Positions 27,052-35,578 of a stretch of 38,236 nucleotides of DNA are shown one piece after another; the first letter of the stretch is position 1, and each line of letters begins with the position of its first letter. The DNA is from Campylobacterota bacterium. GTDB taxonomy: Bacteria; Campylobacterota; Campylobacteria; Campylobacterales; Nitratiruptoraceae. A program made the position numbers and the translations under genes. Location: positions 1 through 38,236 of the forward strand of contig JAADFB010000012.1 of assembly GCA_013153095.1 (NCBI GenBank), given 5' to 3'. The notes beneath the pieces are model-generated. The model was given only the letters and a program-made list of their open reading frames with translations, searched no databases and was not told where the DNA came from.

Positions 27052-29223
27052 CTATTTAACATCGCTTTCCCTTTTTAGACGCTCAATGTACTCACTATTG
27101 TCGATCTCATAAACGCTTAAAAGTTTGGTTTTGGAATAAAGTTTTATGTTGTTATGAGTTGAAGAGTAAACCCCTATCCACTCTTTCAATCTATCTTGAA
27201 TATCTCTTCTCCATCTATAAAACCACTCCTCTCTCCCTAAATATCTGTGAGGAATATCTTCTACAAAAATATATATCTTTTTGGTAGGGATGGGTAATTC
27301 TTTCTCTTTAGGGGAATAGTTGAGTAAAAAATTGCTAGAGTTTATCATAAAACCGCGCCCTTTAACTTTAGAATACTCTTGTACGTAAGAGACTACTGTC
27401 CAGTTCATCGGTCGATTCTCTTTAACTATTGAGTAAAGTTTTAAAGGTATGTCTGAATATTGAACTCCGTTTATAAAACGCTTAAAAAAATCTGTCTCTT
27501 TATAGTGAGGGATAAAAAAAATTGAAATTATATATACTCCCACTATTGCTAATAAAAAGATAATCTCCCCAACTTTTTTAAAAACTTTTTTTAAAAAAAG
27601 CCATACCGCCTTTATATAACAACTTATAATTATAGTCACACTTAGGTAAAGATGGGTCACCCCTTTTGAAGGATGAAGCAGTTTATAAAAACCCAAATTT
27701 TGGGCAAAAAAGAGAAGAAAAAAACCTAAAGGGATAAGTAAAAAACTGCTAAAGTAAAACCCTTTTTTTAAAAATCGTGCTATAACAAAAAAAGAGATTG
27801 CAGAAGTAAGTAAAAAAAGGTGATGGTAAGTTAAATGGGAGATAGTAACCTCTTCTAATCCTAATTCTATTTTATCTGTTTCTATGTTAAGAAGGGTTTT
27901 TAAAAAAGGGATGTCTAAAAAATCGGGAAGTACTTTATACTTAAACACTGCTAAAAACCATAAATTTCCAATAAAAGTAGTTAGAAGGATAGCTTTTAAA
28001 AATTGGGGGAACTTTTTTACCTTAAAACTAACAAGGGCATTCAAAAAAATAAGAAATGTAGGAACAATTAAAGGTATACTTCCCTCTGGATGAAAGATAA
28101 AAATTAAAAGTAAAGAGAAGGTATAGTTGTAAAGGTAACGGTTATAGCCTTTGTCCAAAAACTTTATAAGATAGAAGAGATTAATTAAAAACAAAGTGGC
28201 GGAGAGTTCATAAGCCGTTCCACTAAAGAAGCGAATATAAGGATTCATAGAGATTTTTTCCAAATAGGTAGTTGGGTTTTGAAAATAAAAAGAAGGGATT
28301 TGGTAAAGTTTAAACTCCTCCCATAAGGATATAATTTCTGGGTTAGAGGTTGTAGTAATCCAAGTAGCTACATTCTCTCCAATAAAAGAGGATATAACGA
28401 CAGAACCAAAGATTAGCAGTGTTGCCATCGCTACTAAAACACTTAGGCTAAACCGTTTAATTACAAAATATACCCCTAGGAGTAGGAAGGTTATCACTAT
28501 TAACGGGTAGATGTTAAAAAGAATAATAGGATCGATGTTAGTAAAAAGTTGCAAAATAAAGATAAAAATAGCTAACCCGTAAAAAAGTTCTCCTGTAATA
28601 GCTTTGTCATCTGCATAGAGAATGTTTAAGTTTAGATCGGCTACCCACTCAAAAAAGTAACTTGTTTGGGGTAACGGATTGGCTAAGGAGATAAAACAGC
28701 GGTATCCTAAAAGATAAATTAAGTAGATAAAAATTGTGATAAGGAAGACTCTTTTCAAAAAGTAGAAGTAATTAAGATGTTGGAAATAGGAAAAAAGAGT
28801 TAAAGAGATACGTTTTTTTAGTGCTTTAAATTTTAGATAGGGTTCATCTAAAAGATCGTAGAGGAAAATAATTATTTTGTTTCCAATGTTAAAAAGATAC
28901 TCTTTGGGACTTTGATGATAATAATATTTGACAAAGAACAGTTTAGTTAATACTAACATTGCCAAAAAAGAGGGAAGGCTAAAAATCTTTAAAATTACCA
29001 TTAAGGGAACTATCAGCTCCAAATACACCAACATATACAAAATGTTGGAAATTACATTTTCTAATCCTGCTCCTGCGTAGTCTTGAGGGAAAAGTCGACG
29101 GGGAAGAAAGATAAAAAGTAAATAACTAATTATAAAGAGTAAAATTATATTTTTTAAGTTGAGAGAAAATATCTGTTGTAAAACCTCAACATCGATATAA
29201 TCTGGATATTTAGGTTTTAACAA
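27052..29223 (-). CDS. large polytopic membrane protein, paralog 3 of 3
   Basis: 723 aa, same architecture as paralogs 1 and 2; the central GIPQDFGAAAPFLDRLFGTKQ segment is diverged (VLPDFLDIPFLKTLLNIET). Confidence 0.9.
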   Translation of the reverse strand: MLKPKYPDYIDVEVLQQIFSLNLKNIILLFIISYLLFIFLPRRLFPQDYAGAGLENVISNILYMLVYLELIVPLMVILKIFSLPSFLAMLVLTKLFFVKYYYHQSPKEYLFNIGNKIIIFLYDLLDEPYLKFKALKKRISLTLFSYFQHLNYFYFLKRVFLITIFIYLIYLLGYRCFISLANPLPQTSYFFEWVADLNLNILYADDKAITGELFYGLAIFIFILQLFTNIDPIILFNIYPLIVITFLLLGVYFVIKRFSLSVLVAMATLLIFGSVVISSFIGENVATWITTTSNPEIISLWEEFKLYQIPSFYFQNPTTYLEKISMNPYIRFFSGTAYELSATLFLINLFYLIKFLDKGYNRYLYNYTFSLLLIFIFHPEGSIPLIVPTFLIFLNALVSFKVKKFPQFLKAILLTTFIGNLWFLAVFKYKVLPDFLDIPFLKTLLNIETDKIELGLEEVTISHLTYHHLFLLTSAISFFVIARFLKKGFYFSSFLLIPLGFFLLFFAQNLGFYKLLHPSKGVTHLYLSVTIIISCYIKAVWLFLKKVFKKVGEIIFLLAIVGVYIISIFFIPHYKETDFFKRFINGVQYSDIPLKLYSIVKENRPMNWTVVSYVQEYSKVKGRGFMINSSNFLLNYSPKEKELPIPTKKIYIFVEDIPHRYLGREEWFYRWRRDIQDRLKEWIGVYSSTHNNIKLYSKTKLLSVYEIDNSEYIERLKRESDVK

Positions 29224-29229
29224 AAATAA

Positions 29230-30138
29230 CTACCTTCCCAAAAGATAAAAAAGCAGTCTCCATCTTAAAAGCTCCCCGTCATAGTACACATCTTTATACT
29301 CAAACGGAAGAAGTGTTACTACCATCCCTTCCTGATAGGGGATTTGGGTAACTAATGCTCTTCCTTTTGTATCTAAAATTAGTGGCTCTCCTAAAGCTAT
29401 CGCGTAATTTTCCATAAAGTTCTCCAGGTTTAATTTAAGTCTTTTTATATCTTTAAACTTGGAACGTTGGGTATCAATTGTAAACTCTTTGGAGGAGGGA
29501 ATGTAATTGATCACATCTAAGTTTTTGCTTTTAAAGATATATGACCTTATAGGTTTTGAGAAGAGTTTAGTATTGTTAAAGCTAGAGTTGATTAAAGAAC
29601 GGATCTTTTTAGTGGAAATCTCCCCATACCGGTTAAAAACATCATATTTTGTAGAAAAAGTTCCAAACTCCACCCATAACTTTCCCCCTTGCGCTATCCA
29701 ATCGCGTAAAATATGTTGTTCTTCTTTAGAAATGTTGTAGGAGTAAGCTATATTTTCTAAAAGGTCTTTAGAGATTTTTCTATAATCCTTTATCCATAGG
29801 GGTAGCACGTAGATAAAATCTAAACTACTAGGATCTTCTTGCAGTTTCCAAAAGTTTACATCCTTAAGATGTTTAGCTTTAAAAGAGGTATCGAGCGATT
29901 TATAAAAATCATCGCTAAACTTGCCTCTTATTTCCAAACTTGGTTTTAAAGAGATAAAAGGAAACTGCTTAAAAATCTCTTTACTATCTTGCTGTTCTAA
30001 AAAGGGGGATTTGATTTTGGCTACTTGAAGTTTTACCTCCTCAATCTTTTCAATCTTTTCATCTAACCTATCTTGTTTAGAAGCGCATCCAGTAAAAAGA
30101 AGTAGGGCGCCTAAAAAAGATAAAATTTTTTTTCTCAT
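29230..30138 (-). CDS. hypothetical lipoprotein with possible GATase-like/DUF4159-like fold
   Basis: MRKKILSFLGALLLFTGCASK lipobox; 'ILRDWIAQGGKLWVEFG' resembles class I GATase-like 'hyper-plane' domains of non-catalytic proteins (weak). Confidence 0.7.
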   Translation of the reverse strand: MRKKILSFLGALLLFTGCASKQDRLDEKIEKIEEVKLQVAKIKSPFLEQQDSKEIFKQFPFISLKPSLEIRGKFSDDFYKSLDTSFKAKHLKDVNFWKLQEDPSSLDFIYVLPLWIKDYRKISKDLLENIAYSYNISKEEQHILRDWIAQGGKLWVEFGTFSTKYDVFNRYGEISTKKIRSLINSSFNNTKLFSKPIRSYIFKSKNLDVINYIPSSKEFTIDTQRSKFKDIKRLKLNLENFMENYAIALGEPLILDTKGRALVTQIPYQEGMVVTLLPFEYKDVYYDGELLRWRLLFYLLGR

Positions 30139-30147
30139 TTTTTTCCT

Positions 30148-31710
30148 TTAATAAGCTGAATAGTAGAAGTAATCCAGTTTTGTAAACATCTTTTTGATGT
30201 AGCGGTAAGTGATATACCAAAAAACTACGCTTCCAGCTAATAATCCAAAAACCGCAAAGAATTTTGCCAACATCTTACTTAACACTATCCCCACCGCAAA
30301 ATCTACAAGTACAGCAGTAACTATCGCCTTTACTACTACCTGCTGTCTGGAGAAAGAGAAAAGCACCAACACATTTAAGAGGGCATTGGTCAAAAAGGCG
30401 TAAGCGATAGAGGAGATAAGGTAAACAAACTGGGCGCTAGGAGTAAAGGGGAGCGTTTTTTCATCTACCGGAATTGATAAGATTAAGAGGTAGAGCGAAA
30501 CTATTGTAAGCATCGCAAATACTATAAAAATCTGATTGACAATTCTATAAAATCTTACAAAATCTCTGTTAAATTCTCTAAACTCTTTTAAAGAGTAGAA
30601 AAACACCTTATCGTTTATTCGATACAAAAACTCATACACCACCACCTCAACAAAACCCATCAATACAATTAAAACCATTAGTGCTAGATCGGTTCCGATC
30701 TCATACTCCACATCAAACCAGATAAAAAAGCCTACATCTATTCCGTTTGCGTTCCACTCAATCAGTTTATCCAACACCAAAAAGATAAAGTAAAAAAGTC
30801 CATAGATAAAAAACGGCATCAAAGTGTAAACAAACATTGAAGCCCTAGGAAGAATCTCACCTTCTGAATCTAAACGCTTTCTAAGTTTTTCCACCTTAAA
30901 GAACGCAAACGCCCCCATAATTACATCTAATAACAGCAACGCTAGAAATTGAGCATCTGGAAAATTGATATTAAAAATTTCGTGGATTATCATCACCAAA
31001 ATTAACCCAAATACAAAAAAATATAACACCTTCTCATATTCTTCAAATACATAATAGATCGCAGAGTTTAAAAATAGGATGCTAAGAAGCAAAAAGGTGG
31101 AGATAAAAACGTAAAAAAGGTAATCTTCAAACATCCCAAAAACGATATTGGCCAAATAGAAGATAAACCCTACCAAAAAGATGAGTCCAACACTCAATCT
31201 ATAGAGGAGATGCATCGTTTTAGCCGCTAAAACATACTCATTCATCTTTAGATAATACAACCCTTTACGCCCCAAAATCTGAGCAGGACCTCCCGTAATT
31301 ATCATCGCTAAAAAAGTTCCAAAAGCTATCATTGTAGCTTCTGTAACCTCTATATCCACATTTGACCAAAGGGCGTAACCAAACACAATAGTGGCTACAA
31401 TTTGAACCAGCATCGGAAGAGCAAAAGCTAATCCCTTAAGATAATTTTTTATAATTCGGCGTTTTAGAGGGGGAAGTTTCTCTTGGGAGACGATTCTTTT
31501 TACCGGATAGGTTTTTATATCTTTGTATTTATACAGCTCTTTTGCCATATCAAATACATCTTTAAACCCATACTCCTTTTTAGCATCTATATCCCTAATT
31601 CCATACACTTCAAGTAACGCTGCTATTTCCCACGCATCTAGGGGCTCTCCTCTATCCTTAGTTATCTCTAAGTAGAGCTTCTTCAGGTCTTTCACTGCTC
31701 TCTTCCTCAT
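30148..31710 (-). CDS. pelG: PelG-like polysaccharide transporter (MATE/MOP-type membrane protein)
   Basis: 520 aa, about 12 TM segments; 'TMIAFGTFLAMIITGGPAQILGRKGLYYLKMNEY', immediately downstream of and overlapping the PelF-like gene. Confidence 0.8.
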   Translation of the reverse strand: MRKRAVKDLKKLYLEITKDRGEPLDAWEIAALLEVYGIRDIDAKKEYGFKDVFDMAKELYKYKDIKTYPVKRIVSQEKLPPLKRRIIKNYLKGLAFALPMLVQIVATIVFGYALWSNVDIEVTEATMIAFGTFLAMIITGGPAQILGRKGLYYLKMNEYVLAAKTMHLLYRLSVGLIFLVGFIFYLANIVFGMFEDYLFYVFISTFLLLSILFLNSAIYYVFEEYEKVLYFFVFGLILVMIIHEIFNINFPDAQFLALLLLDVIMGAFAFFKVEKLRKRLDSEGEILPRASMFVYTLMPFFIYGLFYFIFLVLDKLIEWNANGIDVGFFIWFDVEYEIGTDLALMVLIVLMGFVEVVVYEFLYRINDKVFFYSLKEFREFNRDFVRFYRIVNQIFIVFAMLTIVSLYLLILSIPVDEKTLPFTPSAQFVYLISSIAYAFLTNALLNVLVLFSFSRQQVVVKAIVTAVLVDFAVGIVLSKMLAKFFAVFGLLAGSVVFWYITYRYIKKMFTKLDYFYYSAY

Positions 31711-33178
31711 CTTGGTAAGCTTGGTATAACCGCCTATACATCTGCCAGTAATTTTCTACCATATCTTCGGTTTTAAATCCTCCAACTATCACCCTTCTAG
31801 CTTTTTTTCCTATCTCTTGAGTGATTTCGGGGTTTTGAAGGAGATAGATCACATATTTTGAAAACTCCTCATAATCTTTAGGCTTTACAATAAACCCATA
31901 ACCCTCTAGTACCTCTTTAGTTCCACCAACATCGCTAGAAACCACCACCTTCTCACACGCCATCGCTTCAATAACCGCAAAGGGAAACGCTTCGGAGATA
32001 CTAGTTAACATCACCACATCTCCCTCATTGTAAGCTCTAGCGGGATTGGAGGTAGGTCCCATAAAGGAGAAGTTATCTTCAACTTTCAACTCTTTAGCCA
32101 ACTCCACACACTGCTCATAGTACTCCTTATCTGCAACGGGACCATAGAGTTTAAAGTGGACATCGGGAATAGTTTTAGAAACTATCTTTGCACATCTAAT
32201 AAAAGTTTCTACATCTTTTAAGGGATCGATTCTTGCTACCATTACCACAGTTGGACGATCCTCTTTTTCCACTTGAAACGGCTTAAACTTTAAAATATCT
32301 ATCCCGTTATAGATAGTTTCTATCTTCTCCTCTTTTACACCCCATCTAGTTTCCCAGCGCTTGTTATAGTTGCACACCGGGGAGATCACATCTGCAAAAT
32401 GGTAGTTAAGTTTGGAAACGGTAGTGATTAAGCCCAAAAGAAACTCTTTAGTTCTCAAAGGCAACTGCTGACGGGAAGCAAAGAGATACTGCTCTCTGAT
32501 ATAGATTCCGTGTTCGGTTAGTAGAAACTTACTTTTATGCTTCTTTTTAGCCAAAATACACGGAAGCCCACAAAACGCAGCCGCAGAGGAGTGGTAAATT
32601 TCAGCTTTTGGAAGTTCAGGGAGCAAGGTTATGAAAAATCTAAAAAGGTACCTTAACCCTTCAATCATATCAAACATTTTTGGAGGGTTTTTAGTCTCGT
32701 TTGCGTAATGGTTTAAAAGGTACTCTTTGTAGATGTTCCAAACCTCTTCACTCCTAAAAATCTCATAGTAATCATATTTTTGGAAGTAAAGATGAAACTG
32801 ATACAACGCTTCCCCTAACCCTTCTAAGTCCTCCTCTTTTTTGTAGATATGGTTTAGAATTTTTAAAAGTATCGGCTCAAAAGTTTTTATATCTTTGTTG
32901 CGTTGTGTGTTGAGTTTTGCTTGATAGATTCTAGAGAATTTTATGTTTCTAATATATTCTACTGGCTCCTCCGTCCCCCAAAGAGGGACGTTTATAGTAT
33001 CCACAACATTGGGAGGTATCTCATATTTTGCATGCATATAAGGGTGCATCATTATGGGCAAAAGGATAAAATCGATATTTTTCAACTCCTTTATTAAAAT
33101 ATCTGCCCAAGTGCTAACACCTCCGGTAGTGTAGGGATAAGTCCCCTCTCCTGTCCAGACAACCTTAATCCTTGCCAT
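31658..33178 (-). CDS. pelF: PelF-like GT4 glycosyltransferase
   Basis: VWTGEGTYPYTTGGVSTWADILIKEL, IYHSSAAAFCGLPCILAKK, LLTEHGIYIREQYL, TIYNGIDILKF, VVMVARIDPLKDVETFIRCAKIV, EAFPFAVIEAMACEKVVVSSDVGGTKEVL. Confidence 0.9.
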   Translation of the reverse strand: MARIKVVWTGEGTYPYTTGGVSTWADILIKELKNIDFILLPIMMHPYMHAKYEIPPNVVDTINVPLWGTEEPVEYIRNIKFSRIYQAKLNTQRNKDIKTFEPILLKILNHIYKKEEDLEGLGEALYQFHLYFQKYDYYEIFRSEEVWNIYKEYLLNHYANETKNPPKMFDMIEGLRYLFRFFITLLPELPKAEIYHSSAAAFCGLPCILAKKKHKSKFLLTEHGIYIREQYLFASRQQLPLRTKEFLLGLITTVSKLNYHFADVISPVCNYNKRWETRWGVKEEKIETIYNGIDILKFKPFQVEKEDRPTVVMVARIDPLKDVETFIRCAKIVSKTIPDVHFKLYGPVADKEYYEQCVELAKELKVEDNFSFMGPTSNPARAYNEGDVVMLTSISEAFPFAVIEAMACEKVVVSSDVGGTKEVLEGYGFIVKPKDYEEFSKYVIYLLQNPEITQEIGKKARRVIVGGFKTEDMVENYWQMYRRLYQAYQDEEESSERPEEALLRDN

Positions 33179-34772
33179 AAAAGACTCGCTTACCCTTTAG
33201 AACTTCTAGAGTTGCTTCATTTTGAATAAGAGAAGTTTCTATCTGTTTTTTCTCTTCCAAAAGTGTTAAATAGTTTCTAATCGCATCGGAATACTGCCGA
33301 TAGTTGGAAAGACCGTTAATATATCTCTTTTTTACCAATTCTAACTTCTCTTTCATCAGCGAAACCTGCTCTTTAGTTATTAGAAGGTGTTTTTTTAACC
33401 TCTCAATCTCGTTTAAATACTTAAACGCTTGAGATGAGGTTTCTTTTATGGTATTTAAAAGCTTATACTTTTGCATCAAGGTTTCCAACTTCGCCTTTTC
33501 TAATAGGTATCCCCTATTTTCGGCTGAATAGATCGGAAATTTTAGATTTAACATCGCCTGATAATTAAGTCCATTAGTGCTTTTGGCGGGGTCTAGGCCA
33601 AAATCTTTTTTATATTCATAATAAAGGGAAGAGCTAAAATCTACTATAGGTAGATAACTTTTTTTATACTGCTCTAAAGAAGCTTTTTTTATTGAAAAAA
33701 GGGTTCTTTCTTGCTGAATTAAAAGGTTATCGTGAAGGATTTGGTTAAAGATTTTTATCAGTTCTCCACCGTCGCTTTTAATTTTAAACTCTTTAAGTTT
33801 CAAAGGTTTAGGGTCGGTAATATTTGCACTATTTCTTAAAAGAAAGTCAAAATAAAGATACTCGTACATCTTTAAAAGAACGGTTTTTTTTAACTCTAAA
33901 AGGTCGTTTTTAGCATCGATAAGATCAACTTTAGAAGCTAGTCCCGCTCTGTTTCTCTCTTTTACAATCTCAAAAAAACCTTTTTGAGCTAAATAGATCT
34001 CCTCATATAGCTCCTTAACCTTTTGATTAAAAAGAGCTTGAGTATAGATAGAAACTCCATACAGAGATAGTTTATCTTTTGCGCTCAGCCCTTCCAACTT
34101 CCCTAGCCTCTTTTTTAATTCCAATAACCTTTCTTTTACTAACATCCCGGGATCAAATACTCTTTTATTAGCCCCGATTCCTAAATCTACTGCTAGCTCT
34201 TTATTAGTTCCTAGATCGTAATTTATAAACTTACTGTATCTTGTAAGAGCGTTTCCGAAAATGTTCCAATCATACCTACTATTTTCTAAAAGTGCCTCTA
34301 CTTTAGTTAAAATCTCTTTGTAGTTTGATTCTTTTAAACCGTAATCGCTTTTAAAAAGTTTTTCCATATAGGTATAGAAATCCAAAAGGGTATAATTGTT
34401 ATTGTTGTGGATAGGTAAAGAGGTTTTTTTTACGGTTTTTTTAGGAATTAGGGTTTTTAGCTTTGGAAGAGGGCGAGGGGCTTGAGTTTTTTTAAGTTTT
34501 TTTTTACACCGTTTCATATACGCATCAGAATTGAACTCTTTAGCTTTATTTAACCATTCTATAGCTTCCTCTTTGGTTTCATAAGGTCCCGATTTAAAAC
34601 GGTACAATCCGTTAACTTTAGTGATAGAACCTTTAGGGAAGTTTTTTAGGAAAACCTTATCCTCATCACTATGAATCTTTTGTTGAAGAGAGTGGTAAAT
34701 ACACCAGTTTGCCAATGAGAAGGAGATAGTTGTAAGTGTTAATAACGCTGCTCTTACCATCTTGGATCGCAC
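33165..34772 (-). CDS. TolC-like outer-membrane efflux protein with N-terminal SPOR-like segment
   Basis: Signal (MVRAALLTLTTISFSLA), 'ITKVNGLYRFKSGPYETKEEAIEWLNKAK' SPOR-like, then long coiled-coil OEP repeats (LLELKKTVLLKMYEYLYF; LEKAKLETLMQKYKLLNTIKETSSQAFKYLNEIERLKKHLLITKEQVSLMKEKLELVKKRYINGLSNYRQYSDAIRNYLTLLEEKKQIETSLI). Confidence 0.85.
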   Translation of the reverse strand: MRSKMVRAALLTLTTISFSLANWCIYHSLQQKIHSDEDKVFLKNFPKGSITKVNGLYRFKSGPYETKEEAIEWLNKAKEFNSDAYMKRCKKKLKKTQAPRPLPKLKTLIPKKTVKKTSLPIHNNNNYTLLDFYTYMEKLFKSDYGLKESNYKEILTKVEALLENSRYDWNIFGNALTRYSKFINYDLGTNKELAVDLGIGANKRVFDPGMLVKERLLELKKRLGKLEGLSAKDKLSLYGVSIYTQALFNQKVKELYEEIYLAQKGFFEIVKERNRAGLASKVDLIDAKNDLLELKKTVLLKMYEYLYFDFLLRNSANITDPKPLKLKEFKIKSDGGELIKIFNQILHDNLLIQQERTLFSIKKASLEQYKKSYLPIVDFSSSLYYEYKKDFGLDPAKSTNGLNYQAMLNLKFPIYSAENRGYLLEKAKLETLMQKYKLLNTIKETSSQAFKYLNEIERLKKHLLITKEQVSLMKEKLELVKKRYINGLSNYRQYSDAIRNYLTLLEEKKQIETSLIQNEATLEVLKGKRVFYGKD

Positions 34773-34835
34773 TTCCTTTTTTGGAAAAGTTTATCATAAC
34801 CATTTTTTTGTAAGGTTTAAAACTTTTGGGCGATC

Positions 34836-35576
34836 TTAATTTGTTAGCCACAATTTGGCTATTTTCTTCAACTTTTCCGGATTTTCTGAAGCAAACAGTT
34901 TTAAGGAAGTGGGTTTTTTGGAAGGGGTTAAGTGGAAGTTTTGTTCTAAAAACTCTACTATCGCCTCTCCTGAGTGGATTAAGAGAGCAGAGTTTAGGAA
35001 GTAGTTGCTTATAGCGTTAGAGATTAAGGGGAAATGGGTACAACCCAAAATTATAGCTTTAGGCTTTAAATCCTGAAAATAGTATCTCATCGTGGCTTCT
35101 AAAATCTCACCGCTAAAAATCTCCTCTTCAACTAAAGGTACAAAAAGGGGGGTAGGCTTGGAGATGATGTTTTTAAACCCTTTTTCTTTCAAAAGAGTTT
35201 GGTATTTATTGCTGGAGATGGTGGCGTTTGTTCCAATAATTAATATCTCTTCCTCTTTTTTGACTTTACTTTGCTCTAAAGCCAAAACCCCAGGTTCAAT
35301 TACTCCAACTACTGGAAAGGGAGCGTTTTCTCTTAACTCCTCAATAGCGTAGGCGCTTACCGAATTGCACGCGGTAATTAAAATATCCACTTCAAAGTTT
35401 TTAAAAAACTCCAACGCTTCTAAAGAGTAACGAATTATTGTATTTTTATCTTTTGTTCCGTATGGGACTCTAGCGGTATCTCCAAAATAGATAATCTCTT
35501 CAAAGAGGGAGTTTTTAATTAGGCTTTTTACAACTGTAAGCCCTCCAACACCGCTATCAAAAACAGCTGCCCTCAG
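34836..35576 (-). CDS. murI: glutamate racemase; non-canonical start (CTG, or ATT at 35579)
   Basis: Extending the track ORF (start 35414) upstream gives LRAAVFDSGVGGLTVVKSLIKNSLFEEIIYFGDTARVPYGTKDKNTIIRYSLEALEFFKNFEVDIL..., the MurI N-terminus; also ITACNSVSAYAIE and ILGCTHFPL. GGAG lies 7 nt before the CTG. Confidence 0.88.
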   Translation of the reverse strand: MRAAVFDSGVGGLTVVKSLIKNSLFEEIIYFGDTARVPYGTKDKNTIIRYSLEALEFFKNFEVDILITACNSVSAYAIEELRENAPFPVVGVIEPGVLALEQSKVKKEEEILIIGTNATISSNKYQTLLKEKGFKNIISKPTPLFVPLVEEEIFSGEILEATMRYYFQDLKPKAIILGCTHFPLISNAISNYFLNSALLIHSGEAIVEFLEQNFHLTPSKKPTSLKLFASENPEKLKKIAKLWLTN

Positions 35577-35578
35577 AA

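Noticed and set aside
34836-35414. Track ORF suggesting a truncated murI pseudogene
   Set aside because: The upstream in-frame sequence restores a complete MurI N-terminus to a CTG/ATT codon abutting rho; no stop interrupts it.
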